Assembly (NCBI RefSeq): GCF_039778605.1
Contig: NZ_CP156060.1
Span: forward strand, 1,426,001-1,490,000
DNA: 64,000 nt
Reading direction: 5' to 3'
Source of the DNA: Flavobacterium sp. WV_118_3
GTDB lineage: Bacteria > Bacteroidota > Bacteroidia > Flavobacteriales > Flavobacteriaceae
Shown here piece by piece: positions 1-7,525 of this stretch (position 1 is the stretch's first letter; every line of letters begins with the position of its first letter). Below the pieces are notes generated by a model that saw only the letters and a program-made list of their open reading frames with translations, was not told the origin of the DNA and made no database searches. Both the position numbers and the translations under genes were made by a program.

Positions 1-2060
1 TAACCGTGATCGTATTCCTCTTTATGGCCGACTGGCGAACGACCTTAACCGTAGCCATCATTATCCCGCTATCGCTCCTTTTTGCCTTCCTGTGTTTGAA
101 GTTAAAAGGAATGAGTGCCAACCTACTGTCACTCGGTGCGGTCGATTTCGGGATCATCATTGACGGTGCCGTCGTAATGGTCGAAGGTATCTTTGTGACA
201 CTCGATCACCTCGCCCATAAAAAAGGAATGAAAGCCTATAATAAACTGGCTATCGGTAGTGTGATTAAAAAAACCGGTACAGAAATGGGGAAAGCGATTT
301 TCTTCTCCAAACTGATCATTATCACCGCCTTGATTCCGATTTTCTCCTTCCAGAAAGTAGAAGGAAAAATGTTTGCGCCATTGGCCTATACACTTGGATT
401 CGCGTTATTAGGGGCGCTTATTTTTACCCTGACGCTGGTTCCGGTGTTGTCGCATATTTTATTAAACAAAAACGTAAAAGAAAAGAACAATCCGTTTGTA
501 AATTTCTGGAACCGAATTGTTGAAAAATCGTTTAATTTCACGTTCCAACACAAACAAAAAACCCTTTTTGTCTCCATTGCCTTTATGGTATTAACCTTTA
601 TTTCGGCGAAATTCTTAGGGACCGAATTCCTGCCACAGTTAAACGAAGGCGCCTTGTGGGTAACGGCCGAAATGCCTATTAGTACTTCCCTACCGGAAAG
701 TAATAAAATATCGGCCGAAATACGTAGCATACTGGGAAGTTTCCCGGAAGTAGAACAGGTACTTTCGCAAACCGGGCGTAGTAATGACGGAACGGATCCG
801 AATGGTTTCGGTTTCGCGCAATTCCAGGTGGATTTATATCCTAAAAAAGAATGGAAACGTAATATCAGTCAGGAAGAACTGATTGATCAAATGGACACCA
901 AATTAAAACAGATTCAAGGGATTACCTATAATTATTCGCAACCGGTTATCGATAACGTAGCCGAAGCCGTTGCCGGATTTAAAGCGTCTAATGCCGTAAA
1001 AATTTATGGTGAAGATCTGAATAAACTGGACGAACTGGCAGCAAAAGTAATGACACAAATCAAAGGAATCGACGGAATTAAAGACGTCGGAATCCTTCGA
1101 AACGTAGGGCAACCGGAAGTGAGCGTAATCCTGGATCGTGGTAAAATGGCCGCTTATGGCGTTACCCTTGCCGATGCGCAAGCTGTATTGGAAATGGCTT
1201 TTGGTGGAAAAACCGCTACTCAGAAATACGAAGGTGAAAAGAAATTTGACGTTCGGGTTCGTTATACCAAAGAATATCGAAAAGACGAAAAAGATTTGGG
1301 AGAACTTAAGGTTCCTACAATCGACGGGGTTAAAATTCCGCTTAAAGAAATTGCCGTTGTGAAAAAGATTACCGGCCCGGCGTTTATTTACCGTGATAAT
1401 ACCAAACGTTTTATCGCGGTGAAATTCTCGGTCCGCGATCGTGACTTGGGTAGTACCATTGCCGATGCACAGGCGGTTGTGAATAAAAACGTGGAACTTC
1501 CAAACGGTTACCATTTCGGTTGGACCGGTGAATTTGAAAATCAGGTTCGTGCCACACAACGTTTGAGCCAGGTAGTACCTATTAGTTTGATCGGAATCTT
1601 TGTGTTGCTGTTTATTATGTTCGGAAATATAAAAGATTCCCTACTCGTATTAGCGAACGTTCCGTTTGCCGTGATTGGGGGTATTATTGCCTTACACCTT
1701 ACCGGAATTAATTTTGGTATTTCGGCCGGAGTTGGCTTTATCGCATTGTTCGGAATCTGTATCCAGAACGGTGTAATCCTGATATCGGAATTCCATAAGA
1801 ACCTTAAGGAAAAAATGGATCTCAACACGTCGATTATGGAAGCGGTAAAAATCAGAACCCGTCCGGTAGTGATGACCGCCTTAATGGCTTCTATCGGATT
1901 ATTACCGGCAGCAACATCAACCGGAATTGGTTCGGAATCGCAAAAACCGCTGGCCATTGTGATCATCGGTGGATTGATGACCGCTACCGCACTGACGTTA
2001 TTGGTATTCCCGATTATATTTTGGGTATTTAACCGTAAAAAACATCAGCCAATAGACTGA
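1..2060 (+). CDS. CzcA/CusA-family heavy-metal efflux RND transporter, C-terminal part
   Basis: The reading frame is open from the first base, so the start lies upstream of the window; about 685 residues of a protein usually near 1,040 long are present. It is the inner-membrane proton-driven pump of a tripartite metal efflux system. Early in the fragment is the HME-RND transmembrane motif DFGIIIDGAVVMVE, whose acidic residues relay protons. A long periplasmic porter region follows, then a cluster of hydrophobic helices ending in a short basic tail. The metal (Co/Zn/Cd/Ni or Cu/Ag) cannot be set from this part. Membrane-fusion and outer-membrane partner genes are not visible and may lie upstream. 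A hairpin terminator follows. Confidence 0.93.
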   Translation, partial: TVIVFLFMADWRTTLTVAIIIPLSLLFAFLCLKLKGMSANLLSLGAVDFGIIIDGAVVMVEGIFVTLDHLAHKKGMKAYNKLAIGSVIKKTGTEMGKAIFFSKLIIITALIPIFSFQKVEGKMFAPLAYTLGFALLGALIFTLTLVPVLSHILLNKNVKEKNNPFVNFWNRIVEKSFNFTFQHKQKTLFVSIAFMVLTFISAKFLGTEFLPQLNEGALWVTAEMPISTSLPESNKISAEIRSILGSFPEVEQVLSQTGRSNDGTDPNGFGFAQFQVDLYPKKEWKRNISQEELIDQMDTKLKQIQGITYNYSQPVIDNVAEAVAGFKASNAVKIYGEDLNKLDELAAKVMTQIKGIDGIKDVGILRNVGQPEVSVILDRGKMAAYGVTLADAQAVLEMAFGGKTATQKYEGEKKFDVRVRYTKEYRKDEKDLGELKVPTIDGVKIPLKEIAVVKKITGPAFIYRDNTKRFIAVKFSVRDRDLGSTIADAQAVVNKNVELPNGYHFGWTGEFENQVRATQRLSQVVPISLIGIFVLLFIMFGNIKDSLLVLANVPFAVIGGIIALHLTGINFGISAGVGFIALFGICIQNGVILISEFHKNLKEKMDLNTSIMEAVKIRTRPVVMTALMASIGLLPAATSTGIGSESQKPLAIVIIGGLMTATALTLLVFPIIFWVFNRKKHQPID

Positions 2061-2097
2061 TTGTAAATAGCTTTTTATTTTTTATTTGTTATTTTGG

Positions 2098-2961
2098 TTA
2101 TTTGGGAGAAGCCTCGTTATTGTAACGAGGTTTTTCTTTTTTAACCCTTTGCTGCGGCTCAAAAAAATGATTTAACGGACCATTACCCTTTCCTATTGCA
2201 ACATCGGCGCCTTCTGCTATTGCCCGATGTACATACTGTTGCGCCAGACTAACGGCGTCGGATAAGGTGTTCCCAAGTGCCAGATAACTCGCAATAGCCG
2301 CCGACAAGGTACAACCCGAACCGTGCATATTGTTGGTTGCTATTTTTTCGGACGTATAGGTTGCTATCACACCTTGTTTATCGAATAAAAGTGAAGTCAG
2401 TGTTGTAGTTGGCAAATGCCCGCCTTTTAGTAATACATGCGGACAACCTTTTTGCATGATCATCGCTCCTGCTTTCTGCATTTCGGTTACGCTGGTGATC
2501 GGATTTCCGGTTAAAACAGCCGCTTCATCGAGATTCGGCGTGATCAGCGTAGCCAATGGAAACAGCTTGTCTACAATTGCAACTATGGTTTCAGATTCAA
2601 TCAAACGATGACCGCTGGTAGCGACCATTACCGGGTCGAATACCACCGGAATGTCCGGATATTGTTGTAACATCGATACAATAACCGCTACCAGTTCCTG
2701 CGTATGCACCATTCCAATCTTGATCGCATCCGGTCGGATGTCTTCCAATATCGTTTGCAACTGTAAGGCTACGATCTCCGACGGAATGCTATGAATCGCT
2801 TTTACGCCACCCGTATTTTGTACCGGTAATGCTGTTAACACCGATGTAGGATAACATCCTAATGCATTGATAGTATTGGTATCGCCCTGGATTCCGGCGC
2901 CACCGCTTCCGTCGAATCCGGCTATGGTTAGAACTACCGGATAGGTATATTTTTTTTTCAT
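2098..2961 (-). CDS. thiD: Hydroxymethylpyrimidine/phosphomethylpyrimidine kinase
   Basis: ThiD phosphorylates 4-amino-5-hydroxymethyl-2-methylpyrimidine and its monophosphate to the pyrophosphate used for thiamin assembly. Family motifs are present in order: the N-terminal substrate loop GGAGIQGDTNT, the VFDPVMVATSG segment, KGGH, and the anion-hole/catalytic motif GSGCTLSAAIA near the C-terminus. Its length (287 residues) is slightly above the usual 265-270 because of a charged C-terminal tail that overlaps the opposite-strand terminator. It stands alone rather than in a thi operon, and a TPP riboswitch lies about 100 nt upstream, so thiamin pyrophosphate should repress it. Confidence 0.95.
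   Translation of the reverse strand: MKKKYTYPVVLTIAGFDGSGGAGIQGDTNTINALGCYPTSVLTALPVQNTGGVKAIHSIPSEIVALQLQTILEDIRPDAIKIGMVHTQELVAVIVSMLQQYPDIPVVFDPVMVATSGHRLIESETIVAIVDKLFPLATLITPNLDEAAVLTGNPITSVTEMQKAGAMIMQKGCPHVLLKGGHLPTTTLTSLLFDKQGVIATYTSEKIATNNMHGSGCTLSAAIASYLALGNTLSDAVSLAQQYVHRAIAEGADVAIGKGNGPLNHFFEPQQRVKKEKPRYNNEASPK
2112..2141 (+). terminator. Rho-independent terminator of the efflux pump gene, inside the thiD 3' end
   Basis: A perfect 8-bp stem (CCTCGTTA / TAACGAGG) with a 3-nt loop is followed by a T-rich run on the plus strand. It sits within the last codons of the convergent thiD gene, so the thiD C-terminal tail is partly encoded by this terminator. Confidence 0.75.
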
Positions 2962-3065
2962 GATTTACTATTGCGTCACACCCCGAATAGAATCCAGGCT
3001 GCTTAGATTGGTACTAAAATGGCAATAGTTGTCCCGGTAAAGACAAATAAAAGAAGATCAACTTT

Positions 3066-3140
3066 TCCCTACGCCGGTGTTAACCGGATCAGGTTCAAAG
3101 GGACTCTCTCAATTCTTTTCAGAATACCCCTAAAGCCGTG
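3066..3140 (-). promoter_or_regulatory. TPP riboswitch (THI element) controlling thiD
   Basis: Read on the minus strand, the segment has the conserved THI-box core: a GAGAG stretch, then CCTTTGAACCTGATC, then GGTTAACACC and GGCGTAGGGA. Order and spacing match the TPP aptamer. The only downstream gene on this strand is thiD, whose product acts in thiamin synthesis. A TACATTTA box at 3149-3142 resembles a -7 element and would start transcription right at the aptamer. No clear terminator is seen between aptamer and start codon, so control may be translational. Confidence 0.92.
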
Positions 3141-3162
3141 GTAAATGTAGTGTAAATATTTT

Positions 3163-3195
3163 ATACCTGACAGGTTTTAGAAAGCTGACAGGTAT
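3163..3195. repeat. Intergenic 33-nt palindromic repeat, copy 1 (degenerate)
   Basis: The copy begins ATACCTGACAGGTTTTAGAA and ends GCTGACAGGTAT. It is an imperfect palindrome of the same length and core as the copies at 9631, 10247, 11194 and 23523, with one mismatch in the right arm. It lies between the TPP riboswitch and the 3' end of the next minus-strand gene. Confidence 0.7.
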
Positions 3196-3209
3196 TGCAA
3201 TCCAAAATT

Positions 3210-3770
3210 TTAAAAACTATAACTTATAAAAAGATGGTATCCCGTTTCTTTTTTTCGGGGAACCGAATAACTGAAATCGAGTTTGATACTTTTTAATTTA
3301 TCTTTTATAGTAATCGTTTTAGTAATATGATTTATAAAGTATTCATTTCCATCTTCATTTGTATCGGTTTTAATATAACGCGCCAATTTTTCGTATTGCT
3401 TCGAAAGTCTATTATATTCATACTGTAAATCCTCTAGCGTTTGAAATTTTAAGTCTTGGACAACCCTATATATTCCCTGCTTGATATTCCCATCTCTTTG
3501 AATAATCTGAATTTCTCCAGCTACGATTTTGGATTTTACGGCTTTGTTTTCCGTAAACTCCGTAAGAAATATTGTTTCTTTATCCTGAAAATCAGGAATG
3601 TCTCTTACAAATTTTTCAAACTTCAAGTTGGAACTTTTCATCATTTTATCGGGTACTAATTCTAACTTCAAATCCAGAAACAATTTGTTTAATTCTTTAT
3701 TTAAATTGTCTTGTGCGTGTAAAATCGGATTACATAGTACTACTAAAATGACTGCTATTATTTTTTTCAT
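3210..3770 (-). CDS. Secreted protein of unknown function
   Basis: I do not recognise the family. The 186-residue product starts with a Sec signal peptide (two lysines, a hydrophobic core, then HAQ at about residue 20), so it is exported. The mature part is lysine-rich and mixed alpha/beta, with no catalytic motif that I can name, and it ends in an aromatic, beta-like stretch (HLFISYSF). It is the first gene of the AT-rich accessory stretch; the neighbouring upstream gene on the same strand encodes a small lipoprotein. Confidence 0.75.
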   Translation of the reverse strand: MKKIIAVILVVLCNPILHAQDNLNKELNKLFLDLKLELVPDKMMKSSNLKFEKFVRDIPDFQDKETIFLTEFTENKAVKSKIVAGEIQIIQRDGNIKQGIYRVVQDLKFQTLEDLQYEYNRLSKQYEKLARYIKTDTNEDGNEYFINHITKTITIKDKLKSIKLDFSYSVPRKKETGYHLFISYSF

Positions 3771-3831
3771 ATGTTGTTAAGCCTTGTTAGTAGGAAGGCA
3801 ATTAATTAGTCTATTGCGTTTTGCTTTGCCT

Positions 3832-4134
3832 TTATTTTTTATCGGTGCGGGAAACGCTCTTAATCTGATTCGTTCCATTTTCAACTCCAACCTTTACAGG
3901 TAGCTGATTGCGGTAACTATTCGAAAGTTCGTTTAAAAGTTGCGTAAAATTTTCTTCTTTTTCAGACAAATAAAAAACCTGCGCGCTAATTCCAAGGGCA
4001 ACCCTGATAGCGGCGTGTTCGGAATCTTTATCAATATCCATCACTACAATCGGATCATACCAAACAATTCCCGGACTGGTTTTGGAACAGGATAAATTGA
4101 GTAGTATTAAAAGTATAAAAATAGAAGTTCTCAT
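3832..4134 (-). CDS. Small putative lipoprotein
   Basis: This is a product of about 100 residues with a lipoprotein signal: MRTSIFILLILLNLSC, cysteine following LNLS. The frame is open eight codons further upstream (to 4158), but the start at 4134 puts the basic residue and hydrophobic core in the normal place, so I prefer it. The mature part has no recognisable domain. It ends in a basic, polar tail. It is transcribed toward the 186-residue secreted protein after a 61-nt gap and may be co-transcribed with it. Confidence 0.65.
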   Translation of the reverse strand: MRTSIFILLILLNLSCSKTSPGIVWYDPIVVMDIDKDSEHAAIRVALGISAQVFYLSEKEENFTQLLNELSNSYRNQLPVKVGVENGTNQIKSVSRTDKK

Positions 4135-4304
4135 GGCGATAAATTTAATAGATCTCACTCAAAAATAATGCCCTTTTATATTTTTTTTCTCAACATAAGG
4201 AAAAAATAAATAACATGATTTTTATAAATAGTTTGGTTTATGAGTTTCCATAATGAAACTAAAACAAATTTCTCTTCTTTTACCATAATAAAATTAGAAA
4301 CACT

Positions 4305-4688
4305 ATGAAAGAAAAAGTAAAAGAGCGTTTTTTTTATCGGGATCTTACTGTATCCGTAACGCAATCAAGATATATTACTGGTGACAAAACTTATGCGCTA
4401 AGTAATATTTCATCGGTTACAATTAATAGAATAAAAGAAAGCCGCTTTAACCCTCGAGTCGTAATAATAACAGGTTTGATTGCTCTTTTTATACCAAATG
4501 ATTTTCAAATAATGATAGGAGGAATTTTACTTATCGTGGGAATCATGTGGCATATCAATATTAGAGATTCATTTACTGTTCGTATCAGCACTAATTCCGG
4601 CGAAACAGATAGCATTATTTCGAGCGACGAAGACTATATCAAAAAAATCGTTTCTGCTTTAAACGAGGCAATTATTTACAGAGGATAA
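4305..4688 (+). CDS. DUF6232-like small membrane protein (paralogue A)
   Basis: The 127-residue product has an N-terminal polar segment containing VTQSRYITGDKTY and SNISSVTI, two closely spaced hydrophobic segments around residues 50-85, and a C-terminal domain with SFTVRISTNSGE and a final AIIYRG. This layout fits the DUF6232 family, whose function is unknown. A clear paralogue lies 5 kb away at 9785-10168 on the same strand, sharing most of these blocks including the exact C-terminus. It stands alone between opposite-strand genes. Confidence 0.72.
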   Translation: MKEKVKERFFYRDLTVSVTQSRYITGDKTYALSNISSVTINRIKESRFNPRVVIITGLIALFIPNDFQIMIGGILLIVGIMWHINIRDSFTVRISTNSGETDSIISSDEDYIKKIVSALNEAIIYRG

Positions 4689-4753
4689 TTGTTGATGGCT
4701 AAGCCTTTCAAAAAAGATAAAGCCACGTCATCTGTCTCTTTGTATGACAATCA

Positions 4754-5767
4754 TTATACAAAGTTTTTATATTGCAAAGCTGGTTTTTCGATATATTGCC
4801 ATGACAAAAAAGCGGCTATATAAGTAATTGGCAAGCTTATTAAGGTGAGTAGTATTGGCGAAAAACTATAATAATACATCAGTGTTTGTTGTACTAAAAA
4901 CCCATAAATATAGACACCATAGGATATATCGCCAATTCGATGCGGTATATAATTTAGTTTTTTCGAATACGAAATACACACCAACAGCATTAGTAATGGT
5001 AGTACGATATACGATGTCGTTTTATAAAAATTAAAAAATAAAGAGCCAATAAGTATTATTAAAAGTCCGAGTTTTATATAGGGTTTATTGATTTTTTTTA
5101 AGTTGACATAACTTAGAATAGAACCGCCCATAAAAAATGCGCCTAAACGATAAAACTGATCCGAATTCAAATATATTTTTGTAGATAGTTCAGTAAATAA
5201 CAGCGGGTTGTAATGGTTGGCAAAAACACAAAAAGACCAAATGGCTATTAGTAGTATCAATGCAATTCTCATTTTTCGAAATGGAAATAAAAGCAGCATA
5301 ATAATATACATCGTAAACTCGTAGCTTAACGACCATAGACTACCGTTTATCGCTCTGGGATACGGATTGCTTTCAAAAATTCCTTTTACGTGATATTGTG
5401 CCCGATATAGCGTAATGTTTCTTCGAAAATAGGTAAAGTAATCTTTTTGAACAAAAAGATCTTCCCCTTCATATACCACAATTAATAGTAACATGGTGAT
5501 TATTAACATTACAAACAGTGCTGGAAAAAGTCGTAAATACCGCTTCCACATATAGCTGATCATCGTTTTACTATTTCGTAAGCTAATCATAATCAGGTAG
5601 CCGCTTAAAATAAAAAATCCTTCTACCGAAAAAGCGCCCATATTTAGCTGCTTATCGGTCATTTGTTCAAAAATTTCCGTATATCCGGCTAATGGATATG
5701 AATGTGAAAAAATAACCAGTGAAGCGAGTATCAGTCTTATAAAATCAAAATTATTTTCTCTTTCCAA
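4754..5767 (-). CDS. Acyltransferase family 3 (OafA/YrhL-like) membrane protein
   Basis: This is a polytopic inner-membrane protein of 337 residues with about ten hydrophobic segments. The N-terminus has the family signature: an FDFIR block (Arg11) in helix 1 followed by FSHSYPLAG with the presumed catalytic His22. Such enzymes O-acylate exported sugars or cell-surface polymers with acyl-CoA. The length is normal for a single-domain member with no SGNH domain. No polysaccharide cluster is adjacent, so the acceptor is unknown. Isolated acyltransferase genes like this are common in variable regions. Confidence 0.85.
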   Translation of the reverse strand: MERENNFDFIRLILASLVIFSHSYPLAGYTEIFEQMTDKQLNMGAFSVEGFFILSGYLIMISLRNSKTMISYMWKRYLRLFPALFVMLIITMLLLIVVYEGEDLFVQKDYFTYFRRNITLYRAQYHVKGIFESNPYPRAINGSLWSLSYEFTMYIIMLLLFPFRKMRIALILLIAIWSFCVFANHYNPLLFTELSTKIYLNSDQFYRLGAFFMGGSILSYVNLKKINKPYIKLGLLIILIGSLFFNFYKTTSYIVLPLLMLLVCISYSKKLNYIPHRIGDISYGVYIYGFLVQQTLMYYYSFSPILLTLISLPITYIAAFLSWQYIEKPALQYKNFV

Positions 5768-5958
5768 TTGATCGAATTTAAAATTACTTAGATGTTATTA
5801 TAAATCACACCCAATCAAATAATCACAAAACAACACAATATTAAAAAATTAAATTCTCAAAAAAATAACAACAATCTTAAATAATAATGATTAATTCTCA
5901 AATTGAGATTATTAATTGCGAAATACAACCATTTTATCACAGACGAAATACTTTAAAG

Positions 5959-6567
5959 CTAATTAAGCTGTTCTATAGCGCCTTCTTTTAAAAAAGCATT
6001 GGCTTCAAAAAATATTTTATCGATTTCTCTGTTAAATGATTTGTACTCCAGATCCTGTGAATACTCCGGGTTATTAAGGGCTATAAAACGAACCACACCA
6101 CCATCGACATCTTTATAAAAATCGAAAACCTTGAATTTCTCAAACGTATATTGAAATAACAGCTGATTATCAACTTGTTTTGGAGAGCTATTGCCATATT
6201 TCGTTTTTATATCTGCTGTAGTCAAGCCTTTATAATAAAATCCAAGTATATTGGAAAAAGTCGGTTGAAACGTATACATAAACAGCATTTGCTCTGTTGG
6301 CTTTTGCGTCATCCGATACCGTAGCAGTCGCTTCATTTCCGGGTTTTTAAAAAAGATATATTCCGGTTCAATCTTATTGAAAACATAGTCGGCATAGGTA
6401 TAAAAATCAAGTTTCTGTCGGCCTTTATCAAAAGACAATACAAACTTATTGTATTGATAGGGTTTGTCGGTTTCTACTTTTTGTTGTCCACCTAAGTAAT
6501 AATAATTGGCACATCCTGTAAACAGGAATAAAAATGCCAGCGGTACCATTTTTATTAATTTTTTCAT
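5959..6567 (-). CDS. Putative lipoprotein of unknown function
   Basis: The 202-residue protein has a lipobox (LFLFTGC) after a basic N-terminus, so Cys19 is probably lipidated and the mature protein is anchored in a membrane. The mature region is rich in Tyr, Phe and Lys. I see no known domain or catalytic signature. It is transcribed alone on the minus strand, with AT-rich spacers on both sides (191 nt toward the acyltransferase). Confidence 0.7.
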   Translation of the reverse strand: MKKLIKMVPLAFLFLFTGCANYYYLGGQQKVETDKPYQYNKFVLSFDKGRQKLDFYTYADYVFNKIEPEYIFFKNPEMKRLLRYRMTQKPTEQMLFMYTFQPTFSNILGFYYKGLTTADIKTKYGNSSPKQVDNQLLFQYTFEKFKVFDFYKDVDGGVVRFIALNNPEYSQDLEYKSFNREIDKIFFEANAFLKEGAIEQLN

Positions 6568-6666
6568 TCTTATAATTAAGCAGGTTATAAACCGTAAAAC
6601 TACCGAATTAAATCGGTAGGTAATTATTTTTATTTCCCAAAATAGAGAAATAAAAAATGCTGCCGT

Positions 6667-6882
6667 TTATTTTTTTCTATAGGGTTTTACTTTCGTTATA
6701 ATCATCCGTCCGGATTCGTACACTACTTGGACATGCCCTCCTATTTTGAAGCCAATTTGCTCCAACCAACGCCCACTAAGTCGGATAAGTGGTAAATTAA
6801 CATGTTCGTTATAACGACGTGGGTAACATTGCGGATAAATTTTTAAAATCCGTATATTCCGATTGGTAGTTGTCTTTTTCAT
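6667..6882 (-). CDS. SymE-like toxin domain protein
   Basis: This 71-residue basic protein matches the SymE toxin domain: a YPxxYxR-like lead-in, then LPLIRLSGRWLEQIGF, GGHVQV and IITKV, the AbrB/MazE-like swapped-hairpin core of E. coli SymE. SymE is an SOS-induced toxin reported to act on RNA or the nucleoid, held in check by the antisense RNA SymR. The frame is open up to 6966, but the start at 6882 (MKKTTTNRN) fits family length. It is divergent from an XRE regulator 157 nt away. No antisense RNA could be confirmed by eye. Confidence 0.82.
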   Translation of the reverse strand: MKKTTTNRNIRILKIYPQCYPRRYNEHVNLPLIRLSGRWLEQIGFKIGGHVQVVYESGRMIITKVKPYRKK

Positions 6883-7039
6883 GGCTTTTATATTTACTAT
6901 CGAACTACAAAGCACCGAAAAGACCACTAGGTAATCTACTCGCAATCCGGGTAAAAAACGAGACACAAACCGTATCGAACAGCTATATAGATTATCTTGT
7001 CATTTTACAGTAATTATTAACCTACTAAATATATACGCC

Positions 7040-7489
7040 ATGAATACCACTACACCCGCAAAAGTACATCAGGGACGCAATGTAAAACGCTTCCGCGAAG
7101 TACAAGGAATAAAACAGGAAGCGCTCGCCTATGAAATTGGTGAAGACTGGAACCAACAAAAAATTTCATTGCTGGAGCAAAAAGAAATTATCGATAAAGA
7201 CCTATTAGAAAAACTCGCCACGGCTTTAAAAGTGCCCGTCGAAGCGATCGAAAATTTTGACGAAGATATGACCATGAATATTATTTCGAATACTTTTAAT
7301 AGTAGCGATACTTCTACAATTAATACATCAGGAACTGGAGGTACTGCAAGAGATTATAGTCATTGCCATTTTAACCCGATAGACAAGCTCATCGAATCGT
7401 ATGAAGAAAATAAAAAGTTATACGAGCGGCTGCTCGAAACCGAAAAAGAAAAAGTGGCTTTGCTTGAAAAGTTGCTCGAAAATAAATAA
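7040..7489 (+). CDS. XRE-family helix-turn-helix regulator with C-terminal coiled coil
   Basis: Residues about 10-65 form an XRE/Cro-type HTH (VKRFREVQGIKQEALAYEIG, then QQKISLLEQ as recognition helix). A Ser/Thr/Gly-rich linker follows, then a charged C-terminal helix from about residue 117 that looks like a coiled coil for oligomerisation. Regulators of this shape often lie beside SymE-like genes in Bacteroidota. It probably represses the divergent SymE gene or the ATPase-nuclease gene that starts 36 nt after its stop codon, making it either a repressor or an antitoxin-like component. Confidence 0.85.
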   Translation: MNTTTPAKVHQGRNVKRFREVQGIKQEALAYEIGEDWNQQKISLLEQKEIIDKDLLEKLATALKVPVEAIENFDEDMTMNIISNTFNSSDTSTINTSGTGGTARDYSHCHFNPIDKLIESYEENKKLYERLLETEKEKVALLEKLLENK

Positions 7490-7525
7490 CTTTATACGAC
7501 ATAATTTTTAGCTAAAACAAATAGG

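Noticed and set aside
903..1559. Antisense open frame of 218 codons in the RND gene
   Set aside because: Shadow of the efflux pump periplasmic domain; low-complexity aromatic composition and no supporting promoter.
6883..6966. N-terminal extension of the SymE-like protein to 6966
   Set aside because: Residues before MKKTTTNRN are hydrophobic and unlike SymE; they occupy the divergent promoter region.
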